Part shown: piece after piece, positions 44,571-53,371 of the stretch
Numbering within the stretch: position 1 is the first letter of the stretch
Layout of the letters: every line of letters begins with the position of its first letter
NCBI GenBank assembly: GCA_965198285.1
Contig: OZ240251.1
Span: forward strand, 2,480,001-2,544,000
Length of the DNA: 64,000 nucleotides
DNA from: UBA11872 sp965198285
GTDB lineage: Bacteria > Chloroflexota > UBA11872
Direction of reading: 5' to 3'
The notes under the pieces: model-generated
Told to the model about the DNA's origin: nothing
Database searches by the model: none
What the model saw: only the letters and a program-made list of their open reading frames with translations
Program-made: the position numbers and the translations under genes

Positions 44571-45425
44571 GTGAGCGCTAGACGCGAGGCCTTCGTTGGC
44601 TTCGATTCAGCCTGGGCGGGAAAGGCCCCGGGCGGATTCGCGTCGGCGACGTTCTCGCAAGGTCGTCTCGTCGGGACCCGCCTGCCACAGCCCGCCAGCT
44701 TCGACCGCGCTGCCACGATCATTGAGGAGCTTGCATCTACGCACGACTACGTTCTGGTCGCGATAGATCAGCCGACCGTCGTTCCGAATGAGACTGGCAG
44801 CCGACCCGTCGACAAGGTCGCAGCGTCGCTCGTCTCACGCCTCGGAGGCGGCGTTCAACCAGCGAACCGGGGCAAGGCCAAGAGCGGGGAACCAATACCT
44901 GGCAAGGTTGAGATGTTCGGTGCCGAGGCGCCTATCTGGAGCTTTCTCCGACGCCTCGACGCACGGCAGAACCCACCCAAAGCCCGGTCAGCCGAGAGCG
45001 GACTTCACCTGTTGGAGGTGTTCCCTGCGCTCGCCCTGCCAGCCCTCGAACCCGCAATCCTTGAGCGTAAGCGTGCGGCCCGCTACAACCCGGCGAACAG
45101 AAAGAGGTTCTCGCTTGCCGATTGGCGACTTGTCTCCCTGGCCGCCAGTCGCCACGCTGAAGCACGGCGCATGAACAGACTCTCCGAATGGGCCCAAGGA
45201 CTGGCTCAATCCGCGACGCCCACCAAGACTGATCAGGATTGCCTCGACGCCGCAATCTGCCTGATTGCCGCCCTGCAATGGCGGTATGCGCCGCGCGACC
45301 AGGTGACGGTGCTTGGCGATGCCCTATGCGGCTATATGGTCACGCCCGTCACGCCCGAAACCCGCGCCATTCTCGAAGCAGCGGCGGCCAAACGTGGCGT
45401 ACCCATGGATGATGTGCCCTGGTAG
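44571..45425 (+). CDS. DUF429 family protein (predicted RNase H-like nuclease)
   Basis: A 284-residue protein of the DUF429 family. Typical blocks are FVGFDSAWAGK at the start (first acidic residue), VLVAIDQPTVV (second), HLLEVFPALALPAL with the downstream YNPANRKRF, and DQDCLDAAICLIAAL (third). The acidic residues match an RNase H-like active site, but biochemical function is not known. GTG 44571 starts the frame. It is not obviously linked to its neighbours. Confidence 0.83.
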   Translation: MSARREAFVGFDSAWAGKAPGGFASATFSQGRLVGTRLPQPASFDRAATIIEELASTHDYVLVAIDQPTVVPNETGSRPVDKVAASLVSRLGGGVQPANRGKAKSGEPIPGKVEMFGAEAPIWSFLRRLDARQNPPKARSAESGLHLLEVFPALALPALEPAILERKRAARYNPANRKRFSLADWRLVSLAASRHAEARRMNRLSEWAQGLAQSATPTKTDQDCLDAAICLIAALQWRYAPRDQVTVLGDALCGYMVTPVTPETRAILEAAAAKRGVPMDDVPW

Positions 45426-45516
45426 CGGCGATACTCGAAGCTCTCGGCTCTTCGGTTGACGTTCAGATGCGACGGGCGCGGCATTCCCTAAGCCAGCAGG
45501 CGCGGAGATCCAGTCC

Positions 45517-45711
45517 ATGAACGTCGTGCTCATGGTCTTCGACACCCTCCGCAAAGACCACCTCGGTGCCTACGGCAACGACTGGATCCGCACCCCCAAC
45601 TTCCATGCCCTTGCCGCGCAGGCTGCCGGCTGCACCAGCGCCGTCCACGGATTGCGGCCCACCCCAATCCTCGCGGCCTTCTCGAACTGCAAGCCCCGCC
45701 CTTCGCCCTGA
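45517..45711 (+). pseudogene. N-terminal fragment of a sulfatase-like gene
   Basis: Starts with MNVVLMVFDTLRKDHLGAYG and matches the N-terminus of the sulfatase-like protein at 46425 for about 40 residues; the DNA is also closely similar over roughly 130 bp. After AAGCTSAV the similarity ends, and a TGA closes the frame at 64 residues. The rest of the enzyme is missing. The 21-bp repeat array begins 16 bp later. This looks like a duplicated 5' end or a gene cut by an insertion. Confidence 0.8.
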
Positions 45712-45727
45712 CCGTTCGCAAACCCAC

Positions 45728-45885
45728 TGGACACATGCACCGTCCGAGTGGACACATTCGGCGAAAAACTGGACACATTGGGCGCCAGAGTGAACACATC
45801 GGGGAGAAAACTGGACACATTGGAGGAAAAAGTGAACACATTTGGGAAAAACTGAACACATTCGCGAATCCGGTGAACACTTCGC
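45728..45885. repeat. Eight-unit tandem repeat, 21-bp period
   Basis: The core TGGACACAT/TGAACACAT occurs at 45728, 45749, 45770, 45791, 45812, 45833, 45853 and 45874: spacing is 21 bp except for one step of 20. Units alternate between ACTGGACACATT and AGTGAACACATT forms, giving a 42-bp higher-order pattern; spacers are A- and G-rich and not conserved. The layout resembles the multiple terminal repeats of IS21-family ends, where transposase binds, but no istA/istB gene is present. It is not CRISPR-like because there are no unique spacers of constant length between longer identical repeats. Confidence 0.8.
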
Positions 45886-46009
45886 CGGCAATATGCGCCA
45901 GACCCATCACCGGCTCCCGGATCGTGGGCTGGCCAGGCGGCCAGCGGCGGAGCCTGCCCGACCCACCGTCACACAACCACCCCGCCAATCCCCGCGCCCA
46001 TGCGCTCCC

Positions 46010-46038
46010 TTGCCCGTCGTAATCACTTGGTGTACAAT
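46010..46038 (+). promoter_or_regulatory. Sigma-70-type promoter, TTGCCC-17-TACAAT
   Basis: TTGCCC at 46010-46015, a 17-bp spacer, and TACAAT at 46033-46038. An almost identical arrangement occurs at 52173-52201. It lies 387 bp upstream of the sulfatase-like start and would give a long leader containing the hairpin at 46256. Confidence 0.5.
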
Positions 46039-46255
46039 TGGCCTGATCCCTTGATTTCCCCCGGAGTTTCCCGCTGCTCGCCCCCCTCGCCCACCTGAAA
46101 TCCAGCCTCATCCATTTGGCCTCCCTCGCCGCGCGTCTGCCGGACGCCTCGCCTTGGAAAATCCGGTACAGCGCCGCCCCCTCCAACGCCGGAACTGCCC
46201 TAGCCCTGGAACCCCAGTCCCGGCAATTCCTCGCCGCCGCCAAAAAAACCGCCCA

Positions 46256-46308
46256 AACCGTCTCTCGCCAGCCCGCCCCCTCTGGGGGCGGGCTGGCGAG
46301 AGACGGTT
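46256..46308. terminator. 25-bp perfect hairpin, 3-nt loop
   Basis: The arms 46256-46280 and 46284-46308 are perfectly complementary over 25 bp with a TCT loop. An A-run (seven A at 46242-46248) precedes it, so on the minus strand the stem is followed by a U-run and would act as a terminator for antisense transcripts. On the plus strand there is no U-run, and it would sit in the leader of the sulfatase-like gene as an attenuator or stabiliser. The hairpin at 52393-52447 has the same flanks but different stem bases. Confidence 0.6.
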
Positions 46309-46424
46309 CCCCCCTTCACCCCCACGCCTCGCGTCCTCGCCCCACACCTCCGGACCGCCGCCGGTTGACGTGCGGGCATGACCGCCCCAGCATTGGCCGC
46401 CCGCCGCCGACCGGAAGCCGCTCT

Positions 46425-47852
46425 ATGAACGTCGTCCTCGTCGTCTTCGACACCCTCCGCAAAGACCACCTCGGCGCCTACGGCAACGACTGGATCCGCA
46501 CCCCCAACTTTGACGCCTTTGCCGACCAGGCCATCCGCTGCACCCGCGCCTTCCCTGAGGCGCTGCCGACCCTCCCGTTCCGCCGTGCCCTCCACACCGG
46601 CCAGCGCACCTTCCCCTACGTCGGACACCGCGACTATAAGGGCGACTTCTCCGGCGCCCCCGGCTGGGGACCAATCCCCGAGGAGCAGGACACCGTCTCC
46701 GAACTGCTGACTGACGCCGGTTACCGCACCGCCCTCTTCACCGACTGCTACCACCAATTCAAGCCCAGCAAGAACTTCCACCGCGGCTTCAGCGAGTGGC
46801 AGTGGATCCGCGGCCAGGAGACCGACCGCTTTCGCTCAGGCCCCGCCCTCCCGCCCGACGCCATCCGCCGGCACGTCCCCGAGCGCCTGCCCGAAGCCCA
46901 CCAGCGCCGCGACTTCTTTACCCAGTACCTCACCAACAACATGTTCCGGCGCGAAGAAGCCGACTTCTACCCGGCCCGCCTCTTCAACGACGCCGCCCGC
47001 TGGCTCTACGACAACGACGACGCCGACAGCTTCTTCCTGGTCGTCGACTCATTCGATCCCCACGAACCCTGGGAACCGCCCGCCAGCTACCGCCGCCTCT
47101 ACGACCCTGACGACGACGTCACTGACATCATCCAGTCCCTGTATGCACCGAACGGCGGCGTGCTCAACGAGCGCGAAGTCAAGCGCATCCAGGCCAACTA
47201 CTCCGGCGAGGTCACCCTCTGCGACCGTTGGTTCGGCCACTTCATGGAACAGCTCGAGCTATCCGGCCGCGCCGACGACACCATCGTCATCGTCGCCTCC
47301 GACCACGGCCACAACCTGCGCTACCCCGACGACAAGGACCTCATCAGCAAGCAAGGCCACCCCCTCACCCGCGCGGTGGCCGACTTGGTGCTGCTCGTGC
47401 GCTATCCAGACCGCGCCCGAGCCGGCGAGACCTACGACGGCCTCGTCACCAACACCGACATCGCCGCCACCGTACTCGCGGCCGCCGGCATCCAGGCGCC
47501 AACCGAAGGCCAGGACATCGGCCCCGCCCTTCGCGAAAACCTGCCGTCTCACCGGTCCCACGTCAGCATCGGCTGGGGGCCGCTCATGACAGTCGTCACC
47601 GACGACTGGTGGTGCAACGCCACCATCTGGGGCGAAGCCCCTTTGCTGCACCGCCTGCCCGACGACGAAATGCTCCGCACCAACGTCGCCGACGATCACC
47701 CGGACGTCGTCGAGGATCTCATCAACCTCGCCATCGCCGACGCCGGCGGCCAAATCCCCGCCCAATTCGCCGAGTTCAAAGACCGCCCCGGCTGCACCCC
47801 CTACCTAACCGCCATCCAAAAAGGCGACGACTACGTAGCCCGAAGGCGGTAG
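46425..47852 (+). CDS. Sulfatase-fold hydrolase with Thr at nucleophile position
   Basis: A 475-residue alkaline-phosphatase-superfamily protein. Metal-site blocks are intact: VVFDTLRKDHLG (Asp9) and IVASDHGHNL. At the formylglycine position of sulfatases it has EALPTLPFRRALHTG: Thr49 replaces Cys/Ser, while Pro and Arg of the motif remain. It therefore cannot form formylglycine. Thr nucleophiles are used by related phosphodiesterases and nucleotide pyrophosphatases, so phosphoester hydrolysis is possible. ATG 46425 has GGAAG upstream; the longer open frame before it runs through the hairpin and is not coding. It ends 3 bp from a convergent oxidoreductase gene. Confidence 0.85.
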   Translation: MNVVLVVFDTLRKDHLGAYGNDWIRTPNFDAFADQAIRCTRAFPEALPTLPFRRALHTGQRTFPYVGHRDYKGDFSGAPGWGPIPEEQDTVSELLTDAGYRTALFTDCYHQFKPSKNFHRGFSEWQWIRGQETDRFRSGPALPPDAIRRHVPERLPEAHQRRDFFTQYLTNNMFRREEADFYPARLFNDAARWLYDNDDADSFFLVVDSFDPHEPWEPPASYRRLYDPDDDVTDIIQSLYAPNGGVLNEREVKRIQANYSGEVTLCDRWFGHFMEQLELSGRADDTIVIVASDHGHNLRYPDDKDLISKQGHPLTRAVADLVLLVRYPDRARAGETYDGLVTNTDIAATVLAAAGIQAPTEGQDIGPALRENLPSHRSHVSIGWGPLMTVVTDDWWCNATIWGEAPLLHRLPDDEMLRTNVADDHPDVVEDLINLAIADAGGQIPAQFAEFKDRPGCTPYLTAIQKGDDYVARRR

Positions 47853-47855
47853 ACG

Positions 47856-48920
47856 CTAGGCGACAAACTCCTCCAACCGAACGGTCCGCCGCTCGTCGCT
47901 GCTGCGTACTCCCGCCGCCGCGATGCGGATCGAGTTCAGGTTGTCCCGGCTCGACGTCAGCGGCTCGCGGCCCTCGTTCAGCGCCGCCATCAGTTCGCCC
48001 ATGCTCCCCCCGAACGCCTCCGGGAACCACGACCCCTCGATCGGGAACCGAACCCGCCGCTCCGGTTCGTCACGCTGAGTCACATCCACCCACTGCGGAG
48101 TTCCACTGATCGAGCCTTCCGCCCCGTCGATGTGCCAGAACTCCGAATGCCCCGCCTTGCTCTGCACGATGTTGTTGAAGTGATCGATGGCCGTCAGGTC
48201 GCCGCTGTCGAAGTGCAGCGCCAGCGTGTGACTCAAGGGTGAAACCGCGTTCTGCCCCTGCATCATCGCCGTTGTCGCGCTCACCGCATCCGGCGTACGT
48301 CCGCTGAAGTGGCGAACCAGATCCAGGAAATGCACGCCGTGGTCCACGATGTTGAAATTCACCACGTCGCGCCACCACTTGCCCGCCTGGTCCTGGTACC
48401 CCCGTCGCACGTGCGCCACGCTGAATAGCGGGCCGCAGATGCCCGTGTCAATCAGCCGCTTGATCGCCGCGTGAGCCGGTGCCCACCGCGCCTGCTGGTT
48501 GATCATCAGCGTCACCCCGGCGTCCCGCGCCGAATTCGCCATCCAAACCGCGTCCTCCCAGGTCATGGCGAAAGGCTTCTGCGACAGGATCGGCTTCCCC
48601 GCCTCCAGCAGCCCCGGCCACAGCTCCAGCCGCGCATGCGGATGCACCGCCAAGTCAATTACCTCCACCTGCGGATTCTCCAGCACCACCGCCGGATCCG
48701 TCCCCGACGCCTCGATCCCCCACCGCGCCTGCGTCGACTCCACCGCCCCCGGATCGACGTCGCTGCAAGCCACCACCTCATAGCCGAAGTCTCGGTACGC
48801 CGGCAGATGAGCCCCGTTGGCAATCCCGCCGCACCCGATCAGCCCGATCCGGTAATGCCGCCCACTCGGCGGCTTCGGCCGGTAGTCCTCGGGAGTCAGT
48901 CGCAGATCATCCAGCTTCAT
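47856..48920 (-). CDS. Gfo/Idh/MocA family oxidoreductase
   Basis: A 354-residue protein with IGLIGCGGIANGAHLPAY (Rossmann), ILSQKPFAMTW where the EKP motif is replaced by QKP, MINQQARWAPAHAA, and FNIVDHGVHFLDLVRHFSG (His/Asp of the active site). The ATG at 48920 is the only good start. It is unrelated at close range to the duplicated pair at 40923 and 43188. The likely substrate is a sugar or sugar derivative. Divergent from the CocE-type hydrolase gene, so the 136-bp gap should hold both promoters. Confidence 0.85.
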   Translation of the reverse strand: MKLDDLRLTPEDYRPKPPSGRHYRIGLIGCGGIANGAHLPAYRDFGYEVVACSDVDPGAVESTQARWGIEASGTDPAVVLENPQVEVIDLAVHPHARLELWPGLLEAGKPILSQKPFAMTWEDAVWMANSARDAGVTLMINQQARWAPAHAAIKRLIDTGICGPLFSVAHVRRGYQDQAGKWWRDVVNFNIVDHGVHFLDLVRHFSGRTPDAVSATTAMMQGQNAVSPLSHTLALHFDSGDLTAIDHFNNIVQSKAGHSEFWHIDGAEGSISGTPQWVDVTQRDEPERRVRFPIEGSWFPEAFGGSMGELMAALNEGREPLTSSRDNLNSIRIAAAGVRSSDERRTVRLEEFVA

Positions 48921-49056
48921 GCGCCCTACCTCGGCGGCGATTCACGAGAGAATGCCACGCACCCGAGGATCTCAAGTTGAGCGCACCAACCCATCTCACC
49001 CCAACCGGGCATCATTGACCCCGACGACTACCAAACTCGCAACCCGAGGTGACGGC

Positions 49057-50934
49057 TTGATCACGAACCCGCTGGATCGACGCACGCCCGACGCCGGATA
49101 TCAGGGTTCGCACCGTGCTTACGACTCCGTCGTCCTGCCCGACGTCTTCATTCCGGCCCGCGACGGAGTGCAGCTGGCCGCCGACGTTTACCTTCCGGCC
49201 CTCAATGGACGGCCGCTTGACGCTAGCTTGCCCGCCCTCGTCGAGCGCACGCCCTACCTCAAGGACTCCGTCCGCTATGCCCGCAAGGGCCACTGGTTCG
49301 CGCGTCGCGGCTACGCCGTCGTCATCAACGACGTCCGTGGCCGCGGCCGCTCGGGCGGTGAGTGGTATCCCTTCGCCAAGGAAGCGCCCGACGGCTATGA
49401 CGCCGTCGAGTGGATCGCGGTCCAGCCCTGGTGCAACGGCCTGGTCGGCACGATGGGCGGGTCCTACGCGGGTTCTGACCAGAGCGCCCTCGCCACCCTC
49501 AACCCGCCGCATCTGCGCGCCCAGGTCGTCGGCCAGGGCACCAGCAACTACCTGATCTCGTCCATGCGCCAGGGCGGCGCCTTGGAACAGCGCTTCATCA
49601 GCTACGCCTACCGCATGGCCATCACCAGCCAGGAGGCCGGAGCCGACCCCGACCTCGAGCGAGTCCTGCGCGCTGAGTTCGAACGCGTCCCGCAGATTCT
49701 GGGCCCACCCCTGCGCTTCCGCCCTGGTCGCACCGCCCTCCAATTCCTGCCGCTCTACGAGCAATGGGCCTGGGACATCCTTACCCACGGCGGCAGCGGC
49801 CCCTACTGGTCCCAGCGCGGCTACACCATCGACGAGTACTGGCACGAGCACGCGAACGTCCCGGTGCTCTTCCAGAGCGGCTGGTACGACACCTATCCCC
49901 GCGGCGCCATCGCCAACTTCCACGCCCTGCGGCGCCTGAAGTCAAGCGCAATGTCCCTTCTTCTCGGCCCCTGGCGGCACGGCGAACCCACGACTGAGGA
50001 GTCCTCGGCCGGCGACGTGGACCTCGGCCTCGAATCCGCGCTACCCCTCTACGACGACCTGCGCCTGCGCTTCTTCGATCACCACCTCAAACAGCTGGAG
50101 ACCGGCCTCGACCGCGACCCGCCGGTCCGCTACTTCGTCATGGGCGGACAGGTCGGCCGCCAGCCGGCCGACCTCGATGGTCGACTCTGGCACGGTGGTC
50201 GCTGGGAAGCGGCCGACCAGTGGCCGCCGTCCGATGCCGCCGAGACCTCCCTTTACCTCCACGCCGACGGGTCGCTCGCCAGCGATTCACCCAACAAGCC
50301 AACCGATCCAACCCGCTTCACCTTCGACCCGCGCAATCCGGTACCAACCACCGGTGGCTCCATCAGCGCGGCCGAAGAGGCCCTGCCCTCCGGCGGCTTC
50401 GACCAACGCGGTCAGCCCGGGCGCTTCCACGGCCATCACGACACCCTCTCCCTGGCCAGCCGCCCCGACGTGCTTAGCTTCGAGACTGCTCCATTCGATG
50501 AGCCCTTCGAGATTGCTGGACCGGTCGACGTTGTGTTGTTCGCCGCCAGCAGCGCCCTCGACACCGACTTCACCGCCAAGCTGCTCGACGTCTATCCGCA
50601 CAGCCGCGAAACCCCCGGCGGCTACGAGCTCAACCTCGCCGACAGCATCCTCCGCGCCCGCTACCGCAACGGCTTCGACTGCGAGGAATTCCTGGAGCCG
50701 GGTGACGTCTACGAGTTCCGCATCGTCCTCTACCCCACCGCCAACCGCTTCGCCCCCGGCCACCGGCTGCGCGTGGACATCTCCTCATCCAACTACCCCC
50801 GCTTCGACGCCAACCCCAACACCGGCGAGCCGCTGGGCGTATCCCGGCGCGTCGAAATGGCCCACCAGGCCGTCTACCACGATCCCGACCACGCGAGTCA
50901 CCTGCTCATCCACGTCCGGCCTGTCAGCGAATGA
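49057..50934 (+). CDS. CocE/NonD family alpha/beta hydrolase (X-Pro dipeptidyl-peptidase S15 type)
   Basis: A 625-residue hydrolase. Seen: the start of the S15 fold (PARDGVQLAADVYLPA), INDVRGRGRSGGEWYPF, the nucleophile elbow TMGGSYAGSDQ with Ser136, a cap domain, and the C-terminal jelly-roll (EPFEIAGPVDVVLFAAS, HRLRVDISSSNYPRFDANPN). This matches cocaine esterase/glutaryl-7-ACA acylase types. Its natural substrate is probably an ester or amide. TTG 49057 is preferred because GAGGTGA lies just upstream and homology begins soon after; an in-frame ATG 138 bases earlier has no homology after it. Confidence 0.88.
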   Translation: MITNPLDRRTPDAGYQGSHRAYDSVVLPDVFIPARDGVQLAADVYLPALNGRPLDASLPALVERTPYLKDSVRYARKGHWFARRGYAVVINDVRGRGRSGGEWYPFAKEAPDGYDAVEWIAVQPWCNGLVGTMGGSYAGSDQSALATLNPPHLRAQVVGQGTSNYLISSMRQGGALEQRFISYAYRMAITSQEAGADPDLERVLRAEFERVPQILGPPLRFRPGRTALQFLPLYEQWAWDILTHGGSGPYWSQRGYTIDEYWHEHANVPVLFQSGWYDTYPRGAIANFHALRRLKSSAMSLLLGPWRHGEPTTEESSAGDVDLGLESALPLYDDLRLRFFDHHLKQLETGLDRDPPVRYFVMGGQVGRQPADLDGRLWHGGRWEAADQWPPSDAAETSLYLHADGSLASDSPNKPTDPTRFTFDPRNPVPTTGGSISAAEEALPSGGFDQRGQPGRFHGHHDTLSLASRPDVLSFETAPFDEPFEIAGPVDVVLFAASSALDTDFTAKLLDVYPHSRETPGGYELNLADSILRARYRNGFDCEEFLEPGDVYEFRIVLYPTANRFAPGHRLRVDISSSNYPRFDANPNTGEPLGVSRRVEMAHQAVYHDPDHASHLLIHVRPVSE

Positions 50935-50959
50935 CCGCCGGCCGCCCGGAGGAACGGAT

Positions 50960-51492
<533 letters not shown>

Positions 51493-51496
<4 letters not shown>

Positions 51497-52134
51497 ACGC
51501 CGACGCCGAAGGCCGCGCCGCCCGACGCACGCGCGAGCACTGGGAAGCCAGGTACCAGGAGGGCGAAACGCCCTGGGATGACGGTCGGCCCTGGCAGCCT
51601 CTACCCGGCCTCTTGGCGCGATACGCCCCGCCCGGCGGCCGCTTGCTCGACATCGGCTGCGGACTCGGCGGCAAGGCCGCCCAGATGGCCTCCCTGGGCT
51701 ACCGCGTTTTGGGCGTCGACATCTCCCGGGCGGCAATCGACGAGGCCCGTCGACTGACCGCCGACATTGACGGCGCGCTCGAACTGCGCCGTGCGGACTT
51801 CCTCGACGAATCGCCCGACGCTCCGTTCGACCTTGCCTTCGACCGCAGCGTCTGGGCCACCTTCGACGAATCAGGTCGCGCCAGATTCGCCCGCCGTGTG
51901 GCGCATTGGCTCGTGCCCGGCGGTCACTGGATCAGCCTGACCGGCTGCGCCGACAACCTAGACCCCGAAACCGGCGAACCCGACCCGCGCGGCTACCCCC
52001 GCCACTCCCTGCAGACCATCGTCGCCTGCTGCGAACCCTACTTCGAAATCCTCGAGGTCCGCCGCGAACCCTTCGGCGCAACCCCCGACACCGACTTCAC
52101 GGCCTGGGTAACCGTCCTGCGCGCCAGGGCCTGA
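51493..52134 (+). CDS. SAM-dependent methyltransferase, TPMT-like
   Basis: A 213-residue class I methyltransferase. The N-terminal REHWEARYQEGETPWDDGRPW is the signature of thiopurine/thiol methyltransferase-like proteins. Motif I is LLDIGCGLGGKAAQMASLG, followed by VLGVDISRAAIDEAR. It probably methylates a thiol, selenium or halide substrate. The start overlaps the macro-domain gene's stop (ATGA). Confidence 0.86.
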
Positions 52135-52172
52135 CAACGCGGCATCGCCCCCGCGGCCCTGCCCGGCCGCGG

Positions 52173-52201
52173 TTGCCATCTGTACTTCGTTAGTGTACAA
52201 T
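52173..52201 (+). promoter_or_regulatory. Sigma-70-type promoter, TTGCCA-17-TACAAT
   Basis: TTGCCA at 52173-52178, a 17-bp spacer and TACAAT at 52196-52201, with TGTG before the -10 box as at 46031. No gene follows on this strand for the next 345 bp, so the transcript would be a short non-coding RNA ending near the hairpin at 52393-52447, or the motif is fortuitous. Confidence 0.45.
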
Positions 52202-52392
52202 AAGCCAACCGTTTTCGCAACCCGCCTCCCCATGCCCCTCCCCCGCCGTCCCGCCGCCCGCACGACGCCTCAGCCTGCCCCTGAGGGTCGCCGCGTGTGG
52301 CTTGTGGCCCAGGCTGCGCGCAGCCTGGGACCGTCCCCGGCCGATTCCACGCCGAACTTTTCGTCTCCGACCTACCCAAAAATCCGCCAAAT

Positions 52393-52447
52393 CTCGCGCC
52401 CGCCGGCCGGGAACACCCCTAAGGGGTTCCCGGCCGGCGGGCGCGAG
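52393..52447. terminator. Long near-perfect hairpin between convergent genes
   Basis: The arms 52393-52413 and 52427-52447 pair over about 21 bp of G/C-rich sequence, and CCCC/GGGG pairs extend it toward the loop after a small bulge. Read on the minus strand it is followed by a T-rich segment (complement of 52376-52384, five A in a row), consistent with a terminator for the GNAT transcript. It also lies downstream of the plus-strand methyltransferase. Confidence 0.65.
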
Positions 52448-52479
52448 TACCCCAAAAAAGCCGCCACAATGGCGCGCGG

Positions 52480-53328
52480 CTACATGTCCGGCCTCGGCTC
52501 CACGTCCTGATTCATGGCCCAATGCGGGTAGTAGTTCACCATCCGCGCCCCGGGATACGGCCGCCCCAGCGGCTGGGCCGGCATCGGGAACGCGCCGTCG
52601 AATGCGCCAAACGACATCATTTGGGTGTAGGAGTAGCGCAGACCCGCCGCCCGCAGAGTCCGTGCCGACGGCACGTTCCACGGCGAAGTCGTGGCCAGCG
52701 CCAGATTGCCCCGCTCGATGATCGCCGTACCGGCTGCCCCCACCACGGCCCGGCCTACACCGCGCCCACGTGCTTCCGGCATCACGTCCATGCCGATTTC
52801 TTCCACGCCCTCGGCGTGGTGAAGGACCGCCGCCAGCGCCACCAGCTCGCCGTCCTGGATCAGCCCATAGCCGTCGTGCGCCTCGCCGTAGTGGCAGTGC
52901 CAGAAACGCTTGTAATCCACGGCGGCCAGGTCGTCCTGGCTCAGCTGAACGACGCGCGGGTCAGCCGGATCGTTCCAGGTCGACGCGTCGCCGAAGAAGA
53001 AAAACACCGGCCCCCAGGCGCTCTCCCCGTCAGGCTGCGTCACCCGCGCGAGTTCATACGCGCCGAACGTCGAAAAGAGCAGGTCGGGATGCATGTTGGT
53101 CACCACGGGCCGCAGCGCCTCCAGCCAGTCGTTGCGGGCGCTCACCAGCGACCCACGGTCAAGCCGAATCGCCGCCAGCGGCAGACCGTCGAACTCAGGC
53201 GGCTGCCCGATCACCGGAATGGGGTCGGCGCCAAAGGCGTCCAGGCCCGCGCACACCGTGGACTCGATCATGGCCACCGCCCGCGGCGGCAGGTACTGCC
53301 GCCCGCCGTCCTGAGACATCGGGGTCAT
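52480..53328 (-). CDS. GNAT family N-acetyltransferase, two-domain size
   Basis: A 282-residue protein. The acetyl-CoA-binding block is at the C-terminal half: IGMDVMPEARGRGVGRAVVGAAGTA, then LALATTSPWNVPSARTLRAAGLRYS. The N-terminal half (MHPDLLFSTFGAYELARVT, YGLIQDGELVALAAVLHH) looks like a degenerate second domain, as in GNAT proteins of twofold size. The final tail has a Pro-rich YPGARMVNYYPHW. The acceptor is unknown. Start ATG 53328, with a second ATG three codons later. Confidence 0.83.
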   Translation of the reverse strand: MTPMSQDGGRQYLPPRAVAMIESTVCAGLDAFGADPIPVIGQPPEFDGLPLAAIRLDRGSLVSARNDWLEALRPVVTNMHPDLLFSTFGAYELARVTQPDGESAWGPVFFFFGDASTWNDPADPRVVQLSQDDLAAVDYKRFWHCHYGEAHDGYGLIQDGELVALAAVLHHAEGVEEIGMDVMPEARGRGVGRAVVGAAGTAIIERGNLALATTSPWNVPSARTLRAAGLRYSYTQMMSFGAFDGAFPMPAQPLGRPYPGARMVNYYPHWAMNQDVEPRPDM

Positions 53329-53371
53329 TGGCGCTGTAGTCCCTTCTCGCTGCGCTCGAGCGGCGGCCGGT

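Larger units (their letters stand above)
52135..52479. other. Intergenic region with promoter motif and hairpins
   Basis: A 345-bp gap between the methyltransferase and GNAT genes, which converge on it. It holds a TTGCCA-17-TACAAT motif, a CCTCAG/CTGAGG short stem (52269-52285), a perfect 22-bp palindrome CCCAGGCTGCG/CGCAGCCTGGG (52308-52329) and the long hairpin at 52393-52447. No coding frame is convincing. Gene ends explain a terminator but not the promoter; see the paired region at 46010-46308. Confidence 0.6.

Noticed and set aside
45728..45885. CRISPR array
   Set aside because: Only about 9-12 conserved bases per 21-bp unit, no long identical repeats, no unique spacers of 30 bp and no cas genes.
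45741..46022. Short plus-strand and minus-strand frames across the repeat array with seven-residue repeats
   Set aside because: A 21-bp period stays in frame by arithmetic and produces Cys-rich heptads on the minus strand; there are no starts with ribosome sites.
46116..46424. N-terminal extension of the sulfatase-like protein
   Set aside because: It would translate the 25-bp hairpin; the homologous fragment at 45517 begins at the equivalent of ATG 46425.
33869..48920. A prophage or defence island
   Set aside because: Apart from the ImmA/DUF4411 pair and one IS there is no integrase, phage structural gene, restriction or other defence gene; the rest is metabolic.
48919..49056. Upstream extension of the CocE-type gene to an ATG at 48919
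   Set aside because: It overlaps the divergent oxidoreductase start and has no homology; TTG 49057 has a good ribosome site.
50177..50959. Extension of the macro-domain gene through the hydrolase gene
   Set aside because: Ser/Pro/Thr-rich shadow frame of the CocE-type gene; ATG 50960 has a GGAGGAACG site.
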